64,000 nt of DNA from Tuctoria greenei (GCA_036927565.1 JAYESD010000001.1:48420064-48484063); one strand, 5' to 3'; positions 11,467-22,640 are shown, numbered from the stretch's first letter. Notes: generated from the letters alone by a model not told the origin. Numbers and translations: made by a program.

Positions 11467-12987
11467 CTAACGGAAAGGAACTTCCCAACGCTTGTTGTAG
11501 CGCTCGACAAGGTTTTGGACCTCCTGGCAGTCCTCCAAGTTGTGGTTGTTCGACTTGTTGATGGGACACCACACTTTGGAGTTGCCACCGTTTTCAGAGG
11601 ATGGCCGAGGTCGTTTCTTGGGGCGTGGCCCCCGGCCACCCAGAGCTGCAGCAGCTGCAGCGGTAGATGTGCCGACCGACGACTTCTTCTTGCCGTTGGA
11701 TTTTTTCTTCTTTTTGCCACTCCAGGAGGTAGTGGCTTCGCCTTTGGAGGATTTTTTACCATCCTCCGGAGGTGGTTTGGAGTGCATTTCATGGCCCTCC
11801 GCAGCTTTGGCACACTTCTCTGCCAAGCTAAGGAGCTCCGTGACGCTGGTGATCTCCTTGATCGCCAGCTTCTCCAGCATCTTCTTATCTCGTATGCCCT
11901 GTCTAAATGCCACGATAACAGAGGCACTAGAGATAGAATAAATGGTGTTTTGTACCTGGGAGAACCTCTGGATGAATGAGTGCAGGGATTCTCCCACCTT
12001 CTGCACGACTGCAAAAAGGTCTAGTTCGGTGCCTGGTCGGGTGTATGAACACCCGAAATTGGCAATGAACTGTTGGCACAATTCCTCCCAACTATTGATG
12101 TAGTTGTGAGGAAGGCTCATGAACCAGGACCTGGCGGTCCCAGTCAGGGCCACTGGGAAGTAGTTGGCCATTACGGCCTCATTACCTCTGGTCGCAAGGA
12201 TTGCGGTGGAGTAAATCTGGAGAAACTCGGTAGGATTAACAGTCCGGTCGAATTTCTCTGGCAGATGAGGCCGGAACTTTTGTGGCCATCTGACCATGCG
12301 TAGGTGCATGGCCAGGGCAGAACAGCCTCCTCCTACTCCCTCGGGAGCAGGACTGTCTCGAGCCTCTCGCCTTTCGCGAGCACGCTCGATATGGACACGA
12401 CTGTCCTGTTGACGGTAACGGCGATCAAGCTCCGCTCGGAGGTCATCAGTTGAAAGCTTGGTTACCGTATGAGTGTGTCGCGCCCCGAAAGGTAGCGATG
12501 TAACTTGCTGTGATGCAGCACGCCTCCTATTTTGGGAAGCATGCGGACCAAGTCTGCCCGACACAATCCGGCGCTGCGATGGGGCCCGCCCCGAAGGGGG
12601 AGGACCTTGGTTGCGGATGCGGTCGGTTGTTGCTGCAACCATATGTGCCACATCAGCCCTCCACTGCTCCATTGCACCCTGGGATGCGCCTGGAGGTGGT
12701 GGACGTTGGAGGAGAGCACACGCTGCATGAAGCGCGTGTTCAGGGTTGTTGTTATTCGTCGATGCGGTGACCAATGCTGATGCACCATCACACTGCTCAG
12801 CTTGACATGCTGGTGCAGGCGGTGGCGGTGGAGGCATGACTCCTGCTAAAGCCACGACACCTTCTGGTTGATGCATGTTGGAGGGATTGCCCTCAGTGGG
12901 TTGAACAGCAGGTTTGCCATTGGATGATACAGTAGCTGAGTTCCCCATACTTGAAATCTCGGGCGCTGCCCCTTCCTGGCGTGACAA
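11467..12987 (-). CDS. gag: Gyp-A Gag (open reading frame, 506 codons)
   Basis: This structural protein forms the virus-like particle. The frame opens immediately inside the 5' LTR and is uninterrupted. The N-terminal ~200 residues are Pro/Ala/Gln-rich and low complexity. The Retrotrans_gag core spans roughly residues 235-350 (LPEKFDRTVNPTEFLQIYS, WFMSLPHNYINSWEELC, ESLHSFIQRFSQV). A lysine-rich block (near residue 425) and a zinc-knuckle-like CPINKSNNHNLEDC (near residue 472) precede the end. It stops at TAG 11469-11467. The protease N-terminus follows in the same frame, so the TAG is either a late mutation or a readthrough site. Gyp-B differs at this spot. It is the best preserved protein in the element. 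Confidence 0.85.
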   Translation of the reverse strand: MSRQEGAAPEISSMGNSATVSSNGKPAVQPTEGNPSNMHQPEGVVALAGVMPPPPPPAPACQAEQCDGASALVTASTNNNNPEHALHAACALLQRPPPPGASQGAMEQWRADVAHMVAATTDRIRNQGPPPSGRAPSQRRIVSGRLGPHASQNRRRAASQQVTSLPFGARHTHTVTKLSTDDLRAELDRRYRQQDSRVHIERARERREARDSPAPEGVGGGCSALAMHLRMVRWPQKFRPHLPEKFDRTVNPTEFLQIYSTAILATRGNEAVMANYFPVALTGTARSWFMSLPHNYINSWEELCQQFIANFGCSYTRPGTELDLFAVVQKVGESLHSFIQRFSQVQNTIYSISSASVIVAFRQGIRDKKMLEKLAIKEITSVTELLSLAEKCAKAAEGHEMHSKPPPEDGKKSSKGEATTSWSGKKKKKSNGKKKSSVGTSTAAAAAALGGRGPRPKKRPRPSSENGGNSKVWCPINKSNNHNLEDCQEVQNLVERYNKRWEVPFR

Positions 12988-12988
12988 C
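12969..12988 (-). other. Probable primer-binding site of Gyp-A
   Basis: Directly inside the 5' LTR, the minus strand reads GTTGTCACGCCAGGAAGGGG. It is positionally equivalent to the TTTGGCGCACAAGGTAGGGG of Gyp-B. I cannot assign a tRNA with confidence. Confidence 0.45.
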
Positions 12989-13869
12989 TGTCGGTGTTTG
13001 GATCCGGCAGATCTCCCGACACTACTGTTGGTAGATTAAGGAGTTGTAGTTCGGTAATGGGCGCGCAGAGATTCAAGAAGGTGAAAGACAAGTGGACACA
13101 GAGATTTACGTGGTTCGGGCTGCCTGAGCGTAATACCCTACTCCACGGGGTGTGTTGGTGTTGTACTGAGCATGTGAGTATAGAAGAAGCTCCGGAAGAA
13201 GAAGCTCCTCTAGCTTAGGGAGTTCAGTAGTGGTCTCGAACTATCCCTTGTGTACCGTCGACCAGTCCTCTTATAGTACAAGGACTGGTCGTTACACCGT
13301 TAGTCTGGCCCAACATGTGGCCCTGGCGGTTACACATGCTTGATACACAATTAATGAGGTTAATTACCCTTAATAGCCTGGTAACGGGCCTTAACAGTGT
13401 TGTTACCAATATTAAGGGCCATCCGATCGTGTGTCATTAATATGTCATTAATGACATTTAATCGGGTCTTGAAGTCTTTGATGCTCCTTGAAGGTCCGGA
13501 GTTGTTGGAGGGTCCACCAGTCTGATTGTTGAAGTTGAAGGTCCGGCGGTCGCCACGTGGCAGCTCTCGAGCTTACTGTCGTGGACGGGTAGGTACGGTG
13601 CTGCTGGACACGTGTCAGTACTGGAGCTTCCCTCTGTCTGTGGTTAGGTCCGAGGATGCCATACTAGTATCTAGTCCGGAGCTTTCCCATGTGTGGGCAA
13701 TAGCTCCGGTCTTATGATACACGTGGCGGCCCTAGGACTAACCATGTCGGAGAAGCAGGTTCAGTTACACCTGACATGTGGGGCCTTCAAAGGTCTTCAA
13801 ATCTGGTAGATGGAGTTTCTCTGTGATCTTTGCAATCCCAAGGGATATCCGGTACCGAGGGTACCGACA
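12989..13869 (-). repeat. Gyp-A 5' LTR (right)
   Basis: This 881-bp partner of 742-1622 has the same terminal inverted heptamers and is followed by the target duplication GATGC at 13870-13874. It contains the inverted repeat with the TATA-like loop at 13260-13290, and being the 5' LTR it would have driven gag-pol. Confidence 0.95.
13260..13290 (-). promoter_or_regulatory. TATA-like box in an inverted repeat, Gyp-A 5' LTR
   Basis: Perfect arms GACCAGTCCT (13260-13269) and AGGACTGGTC (13281-13290) surround a loop reading CTATAAG on the minus strand. Both arms are intact in both LTRs although nearby sequence differs at many places. Confidence 0.6.
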
Positions 13870-14549
13870 GATGCTTATGTGTGGCTTCTTTCATCACATC
13901 ATCACCATCGACATTAACAACTTTGACAAATCTCGATATACCACATTTTAAACACTTGCTCTCTTTGGTATGATCTTTTATAAAGCATAAAGCATGCAGT
14001 TGTATGGACACACATCAATCTTCTCATATTTCATACCGAGACCAAAAAGCAATTTCTTCGACTGATACATATCTTGAGGCACTTTATGAGGCTATGGAAG
14101 GATATCGCTGATCAATTTGATGTGGTTCTTGTTGCAATTATTGGAGAAAAAAGTACTTAGACTTAATTGACATAAGTCCAATCATGAAAGTAAGGAGGAT
14201 CACTTTTGTGTGTTCATGCAGTGGCTTTTCTGAAGTTTTGAGATGCTTGAAGAACCACTTCAACCTCCGTTGTTGGAGGATCCTCCGTAAGCTCTAGGTT
14301 CATAGCTTTTAGCATCTCATACATCCTATCAACCCTCGTGCTATAATCATCCTCTGCCACTTCTTGTACGGTTGAGAAAATGTCTAGTCGTGAAAGCTCC
14401 ACGTCTCATAATATGGCATGCAACTGTTTTGATACGAGTGTATTGAAACTATCATTTTGCCCAAAAAGTTGTATTATGGCATTTCATACATGGGCAATGC
14501 ACCTTATCGATCGTTGACAATAAAAAAGCTTGATCTATAAAATCATATA
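13870..14549 (-). pseudogene. TNP2: CACTA TNP2-like transposase, second fragment
   Basis: This joins the N-terminal fragment at 58086 to the central fragment at 741. Reading down from 14549, it has IYDFIDQAFLLSTIDK, then HCPCMKCHN (about 14500-14476), the Cys-rich motif of the transposase-associated N-terminal domain. A degenerate stretch with RLDIFSTVQEVAEDD and a MYEMLKAMNLELTEDPP-like segment follows. Near 13990-13880 it reads KESKCLKCGISRFVKVVNVDGD, typical of the domain ahead of the catalytic core. Multiple stops and shifts make it a pseudogene. Target duplications ATATA (14545-14549) and GATGC (13870-13874) mark the Gyp-B and Gyp-A insertion points. Confidence 0.85.
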
Positions 14550-15392
14550 TGTCGGTACTCTGCGTACCAGGTACCCCATGATACCGCAAGAAAAACAAGG
14601 GTGTTCCACCTGTCAGAGTTGAAGACCTCCGTAGGCTCCACGTATCACACGGCACTGGACCCACCTTATTCATATGGATAGCTCTGGCACTACCACGTGT
14701 AATATAAGACTGGAGTAAATTCCCTACATAGGGAAGCTCCGTGCTTAACACGTGTCCAAGTGACCCCGGACCTAACCACCAGTAGAGGGAAGCTCTGGTG
14801 ACGCCATGTGTGTAGCGGATCTGGACCCACCTCCTCACGAGGGGAAGCTCCGGATCTGCCACGTGTTGAGCCTCCGGACCTATGACACCAATGAGAATAC
14901 TGACGGATCTCCAATGGCACGAACATTCAAGGGACAGTTGTCACTACAGTTACAAGGCTTGATTATGTGCCATGAATACCATTTTAATGGCACACTATAA
15001 GAGGACCCTTAATACTAGTAATGCTGCCATTAAGGTACATTATCACGCTATTAGGGTTATTAATCACACTTAAATTGTGTATTAGGCAATAATATCCGTC
15101 AGGGCCACATATCGGGCTAGGCAATTGATGTAACAGCCATCCCTTGATCTATAAAAGGGATTGTGCTGCACGATACAGACAACTAAGCTGATATGCATGC
15201 AAGCACTAGCGAATCGCTAATACAACAACACACACCCCATGGAGTATGGTATTACGCTCAGGCGGCCCGAACCACATAAATCCTTTGTGTCATCATCTTG
15301 TCTAAGATCTCCGTGCGCCCAAACCGATACAAGAACCTCCGCGGGCTACAATTTAGTAGTACCAGGGGAAGTGTCGTTCGTACGGTTCGACA
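14550..15392 (+). repeat. Gyp-B 5' LTR
   Basis: This 843-bp LTR opens TGTCGGTACTC and ends TTCGACA. It is collinear with the split 3' LTR. A TATA box, TCTATAAAAGG, is at 15148-15158. It is flanked on the left by the target duplication ATATA. Confidence 0.95.
15148..15158 (+). promoter_or_regulatory. TATA box in Gyp-B 5' LTR
   Basis: TCTATAAAAGG, conserved in the 3' LTR at 57841-57851. This is the probable core promoter for the genomic RNA, with transcription expected to start some 30 bases downstream. Confidence 0.65.
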
Positions 15393-15415
15393 TTTGGCGC
15401 ACAAGGTAGGGGGCG
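15393..15415 (+). other. Probable primer-binding site of Gyp-B
   Basis: TTTGGCGCACAAGGTAGGGG directly follows the 5' LTR and starts with the TGGCGC core common among plant gypsy primer sites. The tRNA is not assigned. Confidence 0.55.
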
Positions 15416-15429
15416 CCTGAGATCACAAG

Positions 15430-16960
15430 ATGGTGAACTCCGCCGCAGGATCATCCAACAACAGCAACGCTGTGCAACTTGTTGGAGGCAATCCTTCCAA
15501 CATGCAGCAACTAGCGGGCGCCATTGTCCCGGTAGGCGTCGCACCACCACCACCACCATCTGTTCTGGCAAACAATGCTGGACAGTGGGATGGAGTACTC
15601 GCGTCAATCATGGCATCATTGAACAACAACCCTAAAAACGCGCTTGTTGCTGCACGTACTCTACTCTAACGTCCACCACCTCCATGAGCACCCCAGGGTG
15701 TGATGGAGCAGTGGAGGGCTGATGGCACCAGTAACCAAGGTCCTGCTCCTTCTGGACAGGCACTTTCATAACGTCGGATCTTGTCAAGAAGACTTGGTGC
15801 ACAAGCTTCACAACACAGGAGACGTGTTGTGTCCCAACAAGTGACGTTGTTGCCTTCTGGTGCACGACGCACCCACACTGCATCGAGGCTTTCGACTCAT
15901 GACCTGCAGTCGGAGCTCGATTGCCGTTACCGACAGCAGAATGGCCGCGTGCACATCGAGCATGCTCGTGAGAGGCGAGAATCTTAGGACAACCATGCTC
16001 ATTTGGGAGTAGGAGGAGGCCGCTCTGCCCTAGCTATGCATCTACGCATGGTCTGATGACCACAAAAGTTTCGGCCTTATTTGCCGGAGAAATTTGACGG
16101 GACAGTCAACCCCACCGAATTCCTTCAAATCTACTCTACCGCTATACATGAGACGGGGGGCAATGAGGCTGTGATGGCAAATTATTTCCCTGTGGCTCCG
16201 ACCAGGACCGCCAGATCCGGGTTCATGAGTCTTCCACCTCACTCCATCAATAGTTGGGCGGAGCTATGCCAACAGTTCATCACCAATTTTGGGAGCTTCT
16301 ACACCCGACCCGACACTGAACTGGAACTTTTTGTTGTTCAGCATAAATCGGGAGAGTCGTTGCAATCCTTTATTGAACAATTCTCTCAGGTACGCAATAC
16401 CATCCCTTCTATCTCGAATGCTTCTATTATTGTTGCATTCAGACATGGCGACCGGGACAAGAAAATGTTGGAGAAACTAGCGATAAAAGAAGTCACCAGC
16501 GTCACAGATCTCTTCAATCTGGCTAGCAAATGTGCCAGAGCTGCGGAGGGCCATGAGATGCACTCCAAACCAGCTCCGGAGGCTAACAAGATGTCCTCCA
16601 TGGCTGAAGCCACTACCTTCGGTAGTGGAAAGAAGAAGAAGAAAACCAACGGCAAGAAAAAGCCGTCGACCGGTGCTCCCACTGCTGCGGCTGCTACAGC
16701 TCCGGGAGGCTGGGGGCCATGCCCCGAAAAATGACCTCAACCTTCGTGAGAGGATGGTGGCAGCTCCAAAATGTGGTGTCCGATCAACAATACAGACAAG
16801 CACAGTCTAGAGGACTGTCGAGAGGTCCAGAACCTTGTCGAGCGCTACAACAAGCACCGATAGGAAGCTCCTTTCTGCCACCGGGAAGGAAGGCAAAAAG
16901 ACAACAAAGCTCCGCCTGAAATGGAGCTAGGATTTTAGGAACCCAAGAAGGACCTGAAGG
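15430..16960 (+). pseudogene. gag: Gyp-B Gag pseudogene
   Basis: This is homologous to Gyp-A Gag along its length. A low-complexity N-terminus begins at the ATG at 15430. The core starts near 16081 (LPEKFDGTVNPTEFLQIYS, SINSWAELCQQFI, ESLQSFIEQFSQV). A lysine-rich segment lies near 16630-16665. Stops occur at about 15667, 15690, 15768, 15985 and 16056, and a shift near 16735 moves the zinc-knuckle region into another frame. Nothing functional remains, but the alignment with Gyp-A is clear. Confidence 0.85.
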
Positions 16961-16962
16961 CT

Positions 16963-17640
16963 ATGTACAACACGGTTGATGATGATTCCGACGTCTCTGA
17001 CAACGAGCATCGGAGGACCCTGAACACCATCTATGGTGGTTCCTGGGACATCACTTCTCGCCACGTCCTTAAGACAATGCGGCGGGACATGGCCGCTGCT
17101 GCTCCAACCGCTAGGGCGGAACCTCATTGGAAATGGATGGACACTCCCATCACCTTCAATGCTATAGACTGCCCCCAGAACATGATCAGAGCTGGCCAAT
17201 TGCAACTGATGTGTCTCCTACCATCAATAATGTCCAGCTATACCATGTTTTGGTGGAAGGAGGAGCGGGGCTAAACCTCCTAAGTTATGAAGCCTTCATC
17301 AAGCTCCAGCTCTGACCTTCAGACCTACATCCTTCACGACCTTTCTATGGGGTAGGTCTAGGGGCCATTAGTCCTCTTGGATCTATCACACTCCCGGTGA
17401 CCTTCGGAACTAGGGATAAATACAAGATCAAGAACCTTGTCTTTGACATCGCGCAGATCAGCTTACCATTCAATGCCATCTTGGGCAGGCCTGCCTTGTA
17501 CATGTTCATGGCTGCGGCTCATTATGGCTACCTGGTGTTGAAGATGCCAACACCCTCTGGCGTTCTCCGCATCCGCGGGGACCGTATTGCAGGATTCACC
17601 GCACTGGAAGAACTCCATGTTCTTGCGACAGCGTAGGAGG
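16963..17640 (+). pseudogene. pol: Gyp-B aspartic protease pseudogene
   Basis: It contains GGSWDITSRHVLKTMRRDMA, then VLVEGGAGLNLLSYEAF, where the catalytic Asp position reads Glu. Further on is PFNAILGRPALYMFMAAAHYGYLVLKMP near 17465-17550. A shift near 17215-17270 and stops near 17313 and 17634 break it. Both Gyp-A and Gyp-B have altered residues in the catalytic D-T/S-G motif, but different ones (DGGSG versus EGGAG). It is collinear with gag upstream and RT downstream. Confidence 0.8.
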
Positions 17641-17810
17641 AGACATCCAGTAAAGAGCAAGCTGCTCAACCTCCGAGCACTCGTCACCGAGGCTCAACCT
17701 CTGCACCATGTGTGCAGCCAAGCGGTGACAATGACATACCCGTCAAAGTCGTCCAAATTGGTTCCGATGCTACTCATACCACCCATATATCGGGAGGTAT
17801 GAACAACAAA

Positions 17811-19380
17811 TAGGAACTCGCGCTGATCACTTTCCTCCGGGCGAATGTTGACGTGTTCACCTGGCAACTGTAACAAATGCCTGGGATCCCTAGGGAGGTG
17901 ATTGAACACAATTTGAAGATTTATCCCGGCGCACGACCTTTACACCAAAATCCCCAGAAGCAATCATTCGAGCGGCAAAACTTCATCCGACAGGAGATCA
18001 AGAAGTTGCTCGAAGCTGGTTTATTCCGAGAGGTTCATCACCCAAATGGCTGGCAAACCCAGTTGTTGTACCCCAAGGCCAGGGGAAGCTTCGAATGTGT
18101 ATCGACTACACCACGCTAAATAAGGCATGCCTAAAAGATCCATTTCCACTACCTAGAATAGATCATATAGTGGACTCCAACTCCAGGTGTGAGCTATTGT
18201 GTTTCCTAGATGCATACTCTAGATATCATCAAATCCAAATGTCTATGGAAGATGAAGAGCATATTGCCTTCATTACAAAAGATGGGTTGTACTGTTATAC
18301 TGCCATGCCCTTTGTTCTGAAAAATGTTGCTTCGACTTTTGTGCGAGCTATGCACAAAACTTTAGGAGAACTCATTAGAGACTTATTGGAGGTGTATGTC
18401 GATGACATCATCATGAAGATCAAGAACAAGGAGTCATTCTTTGAGAACTTGCAAGCCATCTTCGACAAGCTGCATATCATGCGCACCATGCTGAACCCAA
18501 ACAAGTGCGTCTTTGGGGTTAGCTCCGAGAAACTCCTTTGTTTCTTAGTGACTCATCGAGGAATTGAGGCGAACCCGACGAATATCAAGGCTATAGAAGA
18601 TATGCAGCCCCCAGCCCGCATCAAGGACGTCCAGAAATTAACTAGATGTCTAGCTGCGCTCAGTCGTTCATCTCAAGATTGGCAGAGCGAACAGTTCCCT
18701 TCTTCAAGCTGACGAGGAAGTCCATACCATTCCATTGGTCCGAAGAATTAGAAAAGGCGTTTGAAGAGATCAAGCAGCTCCTCACCACACTACCAATCTT
18801 GGTAGCTCCAAATCCTGGTGAGCCTCTACTGCTTTAAATTTCTGCAACTACAGAAGTTGTCAGCATGGTCCTCGTCATTGAAAGACCGGAGCCACATCCA
18901 GTTCAGGAGCTCAAACCCCACCGAGAGGGTCTGGAGCTACCTGAAGGCGAGTCTGGGTCCCAACCCCCACCCACGGATCTTCAAGGCGAAATGTTAGAAG
19001 ATCGATCTCTCTCATCTGAGGGAGTTCAAACAGCTGATCAGAAACAAGTTGCGGACCCCTCTAGGAGGGTCCGGATAGATGAACAAGAAGGTCCGGACCC
19101 CTCCGGGGGGGGGGGGGGTTCCGGATCGATGGAGAAGAAGCTCCGGGCCCCTCTAAGAGGGTCTGGAACGTCCAGCGCACAGTGTACTTCATCAGCGAAG
19201 TATTACATGATGCCAAGACTCAATACATTGAGGTGCATAAGCTGCTTTACGCAGTTCTTATTGCCTCAAGGAAGCTTCGTCATTATTTCCAAGCCCACAA
19301 GATATCAGTGTTAACTTCTTATCCACTGCGTGCAGTTCTGCATAACCATAATTCTACTGAGAACATCGCTAAGTGGGCAA
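17811..19380 (+). pseudogene. pol: Gyp-B reverse transcriptase and first RNase H pseudogene
   Basis: RT motifs include MPGIPREVIEH (17877), MCIDYTTLNKACLKDPF (18095), CFLDAYSRYHQI and the catalytic YVDD (18395-18406). The thumb region near 18640-18700 changes frame. RNase H remnants follow (YFISEVLHDAKTQYIEVHKLL, RKLRHYFQAHKISV near 19182-19310). Lesions include TAG at 17811-17813 (shared with Gyp-A), a TAA near 17869, a shift around 18040-18095, another near 18650-18710, and a stop near 18836. The linker at 19050-19165 holds palindromic GGACCCCTC units and a long G-run (about 19106-19120). Confidence 0.88.
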
Positions 19381-19951
19381 TGGAGCTGGCAGAATTCGAT
19401 CTCGAATTCCTGTTGCGACAAGCTATCAATGGTAAAGCCTTGCCTGATTTTGTGGCAGAGTGGACTCCTTCTCCATCAAACCCTAGGGGCCCCAGTGAGC
19501 AGAAGCTGGAACCCAAGATCCCAATCTTCACTGAGCCTCATTGGACCCTCTACTTCGACTGTTTCGTGCAGAAGCAGGGGGCCGGAGCTGGAATCCTTCC
19601 CCTTTTTCTGACCGGGTGAAGGTCAAATATATGGTTCACCTTGACTTCAGGGCGACTAGCAACATGGCAGAGTATGAAGCTCTCATCTTTGGGCTCAAGG
19701 TGGCACTATCTTATGGTGTCAGGCAACTATTGGAGAAGGGTGATTTGCAGCTCATCATAAAACAAGTTAAAGGTGAACGCAGCTGTAACAACCCCCAACT
19801 AGTCGCTTATCTCCTTGAAGTCCTGAGGCTCCAGAAGGACTTTGAAGTCTTAGATCTCCACAATGTCCAACGCCTCCACAATGTTGAAGTGGACGAACTC
19901 TCTACAAAGGACTACACCAGAGCTCCAGCTCCTGACGGGATCTTCGTCTAG
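19380..19951 (+). pseudogene. pol: Gyp-B second RNase H domain pseudogene
   Basis: ELAEFDLEFLLRQAING leads into the additional RNase H, with TLYFDCFVQKQGAGAG, SNMAEYEALIFGLKVAL and GDLQLIIKQVKGERSCNNP. A shift at about 19600 (just after GAGAGI) separates the first acidic residue from the rest. The end (LDLHNVQRLHNVEVDELSTKD) is the linker to integrase and closes at TAG 19949-19951. It corresponds to 8524-8964 of Gyp-A. Confidence 0.83.
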
Positions 19952-19954
19952 AGG

Positions 19955-21362
19955 TTGTCAAGACCAACAGCTCAGTCTTACGAACTGAGCAAAGTGGGCG
20001 AGACTAGCACCTCGAAGCTGGCGGTTCTGGTGGTCCTATTACCATGGCGTCCACCAAGGGTCGTAGGTGCTGTAGGGAGCTCCGAACAACCTGGCACGCA
20101 AGACTCAGAAGCTCAAGTTAGCTCCAATGCATGGATCTCGGAGATCTGGAGCTACTTGAAAGACAATCAACTTCCTGAAGACGGCGTGTCCGCTGACCAA
20201 ATCGTCAGATTGGCTAGAAGATACACGCTGGTAGATGGGGATCTCTATCAGCGGTGGCAACGGCATAATGCGGTGCATAGCAAGGGAACAAGGTCGCGAG
20301 CTCCTCGCGGAGATCCATGGAGGTGAGTGTGGGAACCACGCGTCTTCCCGCACGCTGGTCAGCAAAGCCTTTAGGCATGGCTTCTACTGGCCTACAACAC
20401 TCGAGGATGCAGTGGAGTTGGTGAAAAAATGTGAAGCGTGCCAGTTCCACGCAAAACAAATTCACACACTATTTGAGTCACTCCAAATGATTCCTCCTAC
20501 ATGGCCATTCGCTGTGTTGGGCATGGACATCATGGGACCTTTCCCAAAAGCCGTCAGAGGTTACAGGTCCCTGTATGTTGCCATCGACAAGTTCACTAAG
20601 TGGCCGGAAGCTACTCCAGTTGTGACTATCACTAAGCAATCAACAATCAAGTTCTTGAAGTCCATAGTCTGCATATTTGGACTTCCGAACAGAGTCATTA
20701 CTGACAATTGAACCCAATTCACAAGTGTAGCATTTCAAGAGTATTGTGAAGACCTCGGCATTCAAGTCAGCTACGCCTCAGTAGCTCACCCGGCAAGTAA
20801 TGACCAAGCTAAGAGAGTAAACGCAGAAATATTGAAAGGACTCAAGACGCGCACTTATGCGCGCTTGAAGAAACATGAATCCAAATAGATTGAGGAGCTT
20901 AAGTTTGAACTGTGGGCAAGCAGAACAACACCTAACTGGTCAACCGGAGAGATACCCTTCTTCCTGGTGTACAGAGCCAAAGCATTCCTTCCTTCGGAGA
21001 TCACCATGGGGTCGCTCAAGGTCCGGACCTTCGACAAAGCCACGCAGGACCAGCTCTGACATGAAGACCATGACCTCGTCGACGAGGGAAGGTGCCAAGT
21101 ATCGGTTCGAAATGCACGTTATCGCCAAGTGCTCCGGCGCTATCATCAAAGGCATGTGCACAACTGGCAGCTCGATGAAGGCGATCTGGTGCTGCGGAGA
21201 ATACTAACTCGTGAAGGGATGAACAAACTTTCCCCCAGCTGGGAAGGTCCCTTCCGAGTGATCAAAGTATCCCGCCCCGAATGCGTTCGCTTGGTAACTG
21301 AGGATGGGACCCCGCTTCCTAATCCTTGGAACATCGAGCACCTCTATAAGTTCTACACTTAG
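19955..21362 (+). pseudogene. pol: Gyp-B integrase pseudogene
   Basis: The zinc-binding part has HGGECGNHASS and KKCEACQFHAKQ (20300-20460). The core contains WPFAVLGMDIMGPFP and VAIDKFTKWPEATPV. The ITDN of the second catalytic Asp is followed by TGA at 20709-20711 in place of Gly. The catalytic Glu position reads Lys (AAG, 20811-20813, in NDQAKRVN). Further stops are at about 20886 and 21057. The C-terminal domain from 21129 is open (LSPSWEGPFRVIKVSRPE) and ends at 21362. Loss of the Glu alone would abolish integration. Confidence 0.87.
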
Positions 21363-22089
21363 TGTCATGGAGTTGAGTCTATAATTATATGCAATGTAAA
21401 TTATAGAGTCTATAACCAGAGTTGGGTAGGATCTCCGAGAGAATATCCGAACCACTCCGGGAGGGTCTGAGAAGTTCAAGCAACACTTGACACAGTCACA
21501 GCACTAAAAGTATAGCTACCTGCCCTGTGTTAGCACAAGATGTATAGCACACTTAGCTTGGTTCTGTACCCTAAGTGTGTCCTTGTCTCCCCTGTAATCT
21601 GGACCTATAATAAAAGGCATTATGATATAAAAGCAGGCTCCATGTTTATTAATTTTGTGCAGGCTCATTCTCTTTTATTTATCCTTCTCCCCCTTGTCTA
21701 TAACAAGTTGTGCAATTCTATTTGAGTTTTAGTCAAAGTTATTCATATGTTGTACAAGTATACTCGTGGTCTTTTCGGACACTAGCATTGCTGCATGGTC
21801 TACTCACCTGAACCCCAAGCCAACACAGGTTCGGAGTGTGCTACCGACTTACCCTGGTCCCGCACCCTAAGTACGCCACTCTACCTACATTTCTGCGGGC
21901 CTAAGTAGCGGGTCCTAAAAGCATTCGGATCTGCAAAAGATTATTTAAATTTGCTTGTCATCATATCGAATTTCTTTGGATTTAAAATTCAAATGAGAAC
22001 AGTAAGTCGAAAAATAGTTATAGGTGATAGGATGAATTTTACGGTTTTTATTGTCTTTGATGCGAAAAATTAAAACTCATGGCGATGGT
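21363..22089 (+). other. Gyp-B spacer after pol
   Basis: I see no gene. The sequence is AT-rich around 21600-21760 and 21940-22080. Part of it (about 21770-21920) matches, inverted, the Gyp-A spacer near 6420-6540. It probably contains the pol 3' untranslated region. Confidence 0.5.
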
Positions 22090-22640
22090 GAATGATGTCG
22101 GAGCTATTAAGCTCCGACAACCTCCAAGGGGGCCCACCATCGATGTTTCAGACGTTGAAAGTGGGCGCCGCCAGAGCTAACAAGCTCCGGCAACTCCCAT
22201 GGGGGCCAGCCATTGACGTGAAGTATAATTCAAGTGAAGATGGCGTAACCAACCGAGGTGATCGCCGCCAATGTATTTTTGTTTGATGGTTGATATCGCC
22301 GAAGCCAAGAAGATCCGACAACCCCAGGGGGCCCGCCATTGATGTTCCATGCATTGACAGTGGGTGTCGTCAGACCTAACAAGCTCCGACAATCTTAGGG
22401 GGCCGGCAGTCGACGTTCTATGCGTTGACAGTGGGTGTTGTTAGACCTAATGAACTCCGACAACCCCAGGGGGCCCGCTGTCGATGTTCTATGCGTTGAC
22501 AGTAGGTGCCGTCGGACCTACCAAGCTCCGACAACCCCAGGGGCCCGTTGTTGATGCTCTACGCATTGATAGTGGGTGCCGTCGGACCTACCAAGCTCTG
22601 ACAACCCCAGGGGACCCGCTGTCGATGCAAAAGAATCTTC
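22090..22640 (+). repeat. 71-72-bp tandem repeat array in Gyp-B spacer
   Basis: About seven units are marked by AAGCTCCGACAACCCCAGGG followed by a GATGTTCTATGCGTTGACAG-like block and GTGGGTGCCGTCGGACCTA. Unit starts lie near 22110, 22188, 22313, 22383, 22455, 22527 and 22597. The second interval is longer because of about 50 extra bases. The last units are nearly identical to each other, showing recent homogenisation. Degenerate relatives occur in the Gyp-A spacer. Confidence 0.85.

Larger units (their letters stand above)
742..13869 (-). mobile_element. Gyp-A: complete Tat-like Ty3/gypsy LTR retrotransposon with antisense ORF
   Basis: The element is bounded by two 881-bp LTRs, both opening TGTCGGTG and closing ACCGACA. 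A perfect 5-bp target duplication, GATGC, lies at 737-741 and 13870-13874. Order on the minus strand is 5' LTR, gag, protease, RT, RNase H, second RNase H, integrase, spacer, an ORF on the opposite strand, polypurine tract and 3' LTR. The second RNase H and the antisense ORF are hallmarks of the Tat lineage in grasses. I count about 24 differences in the first 275 bases of the LTR pair, so the insertion is not recent. It sits in the CACTA transposase gene. Stops and frameshifts in pol make it non-autonomous now. Confidence 0.95.

Noticed and set aside
19106..19120. Long G-run (also 56028, and C-runs near 25090 and 41763) as G-quadruplex regulators
   Set aside because: Single homopolymer runs at places prone to slippage. 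Lengths differ between copies and no arrangement of several G-tracts is present.
22090..22640. Regularly spaced repeats resembling a CRISPR array
   Set aside because: The units are head-to-tail tandem repeats with no unique spacers, in plant transposon DNA.
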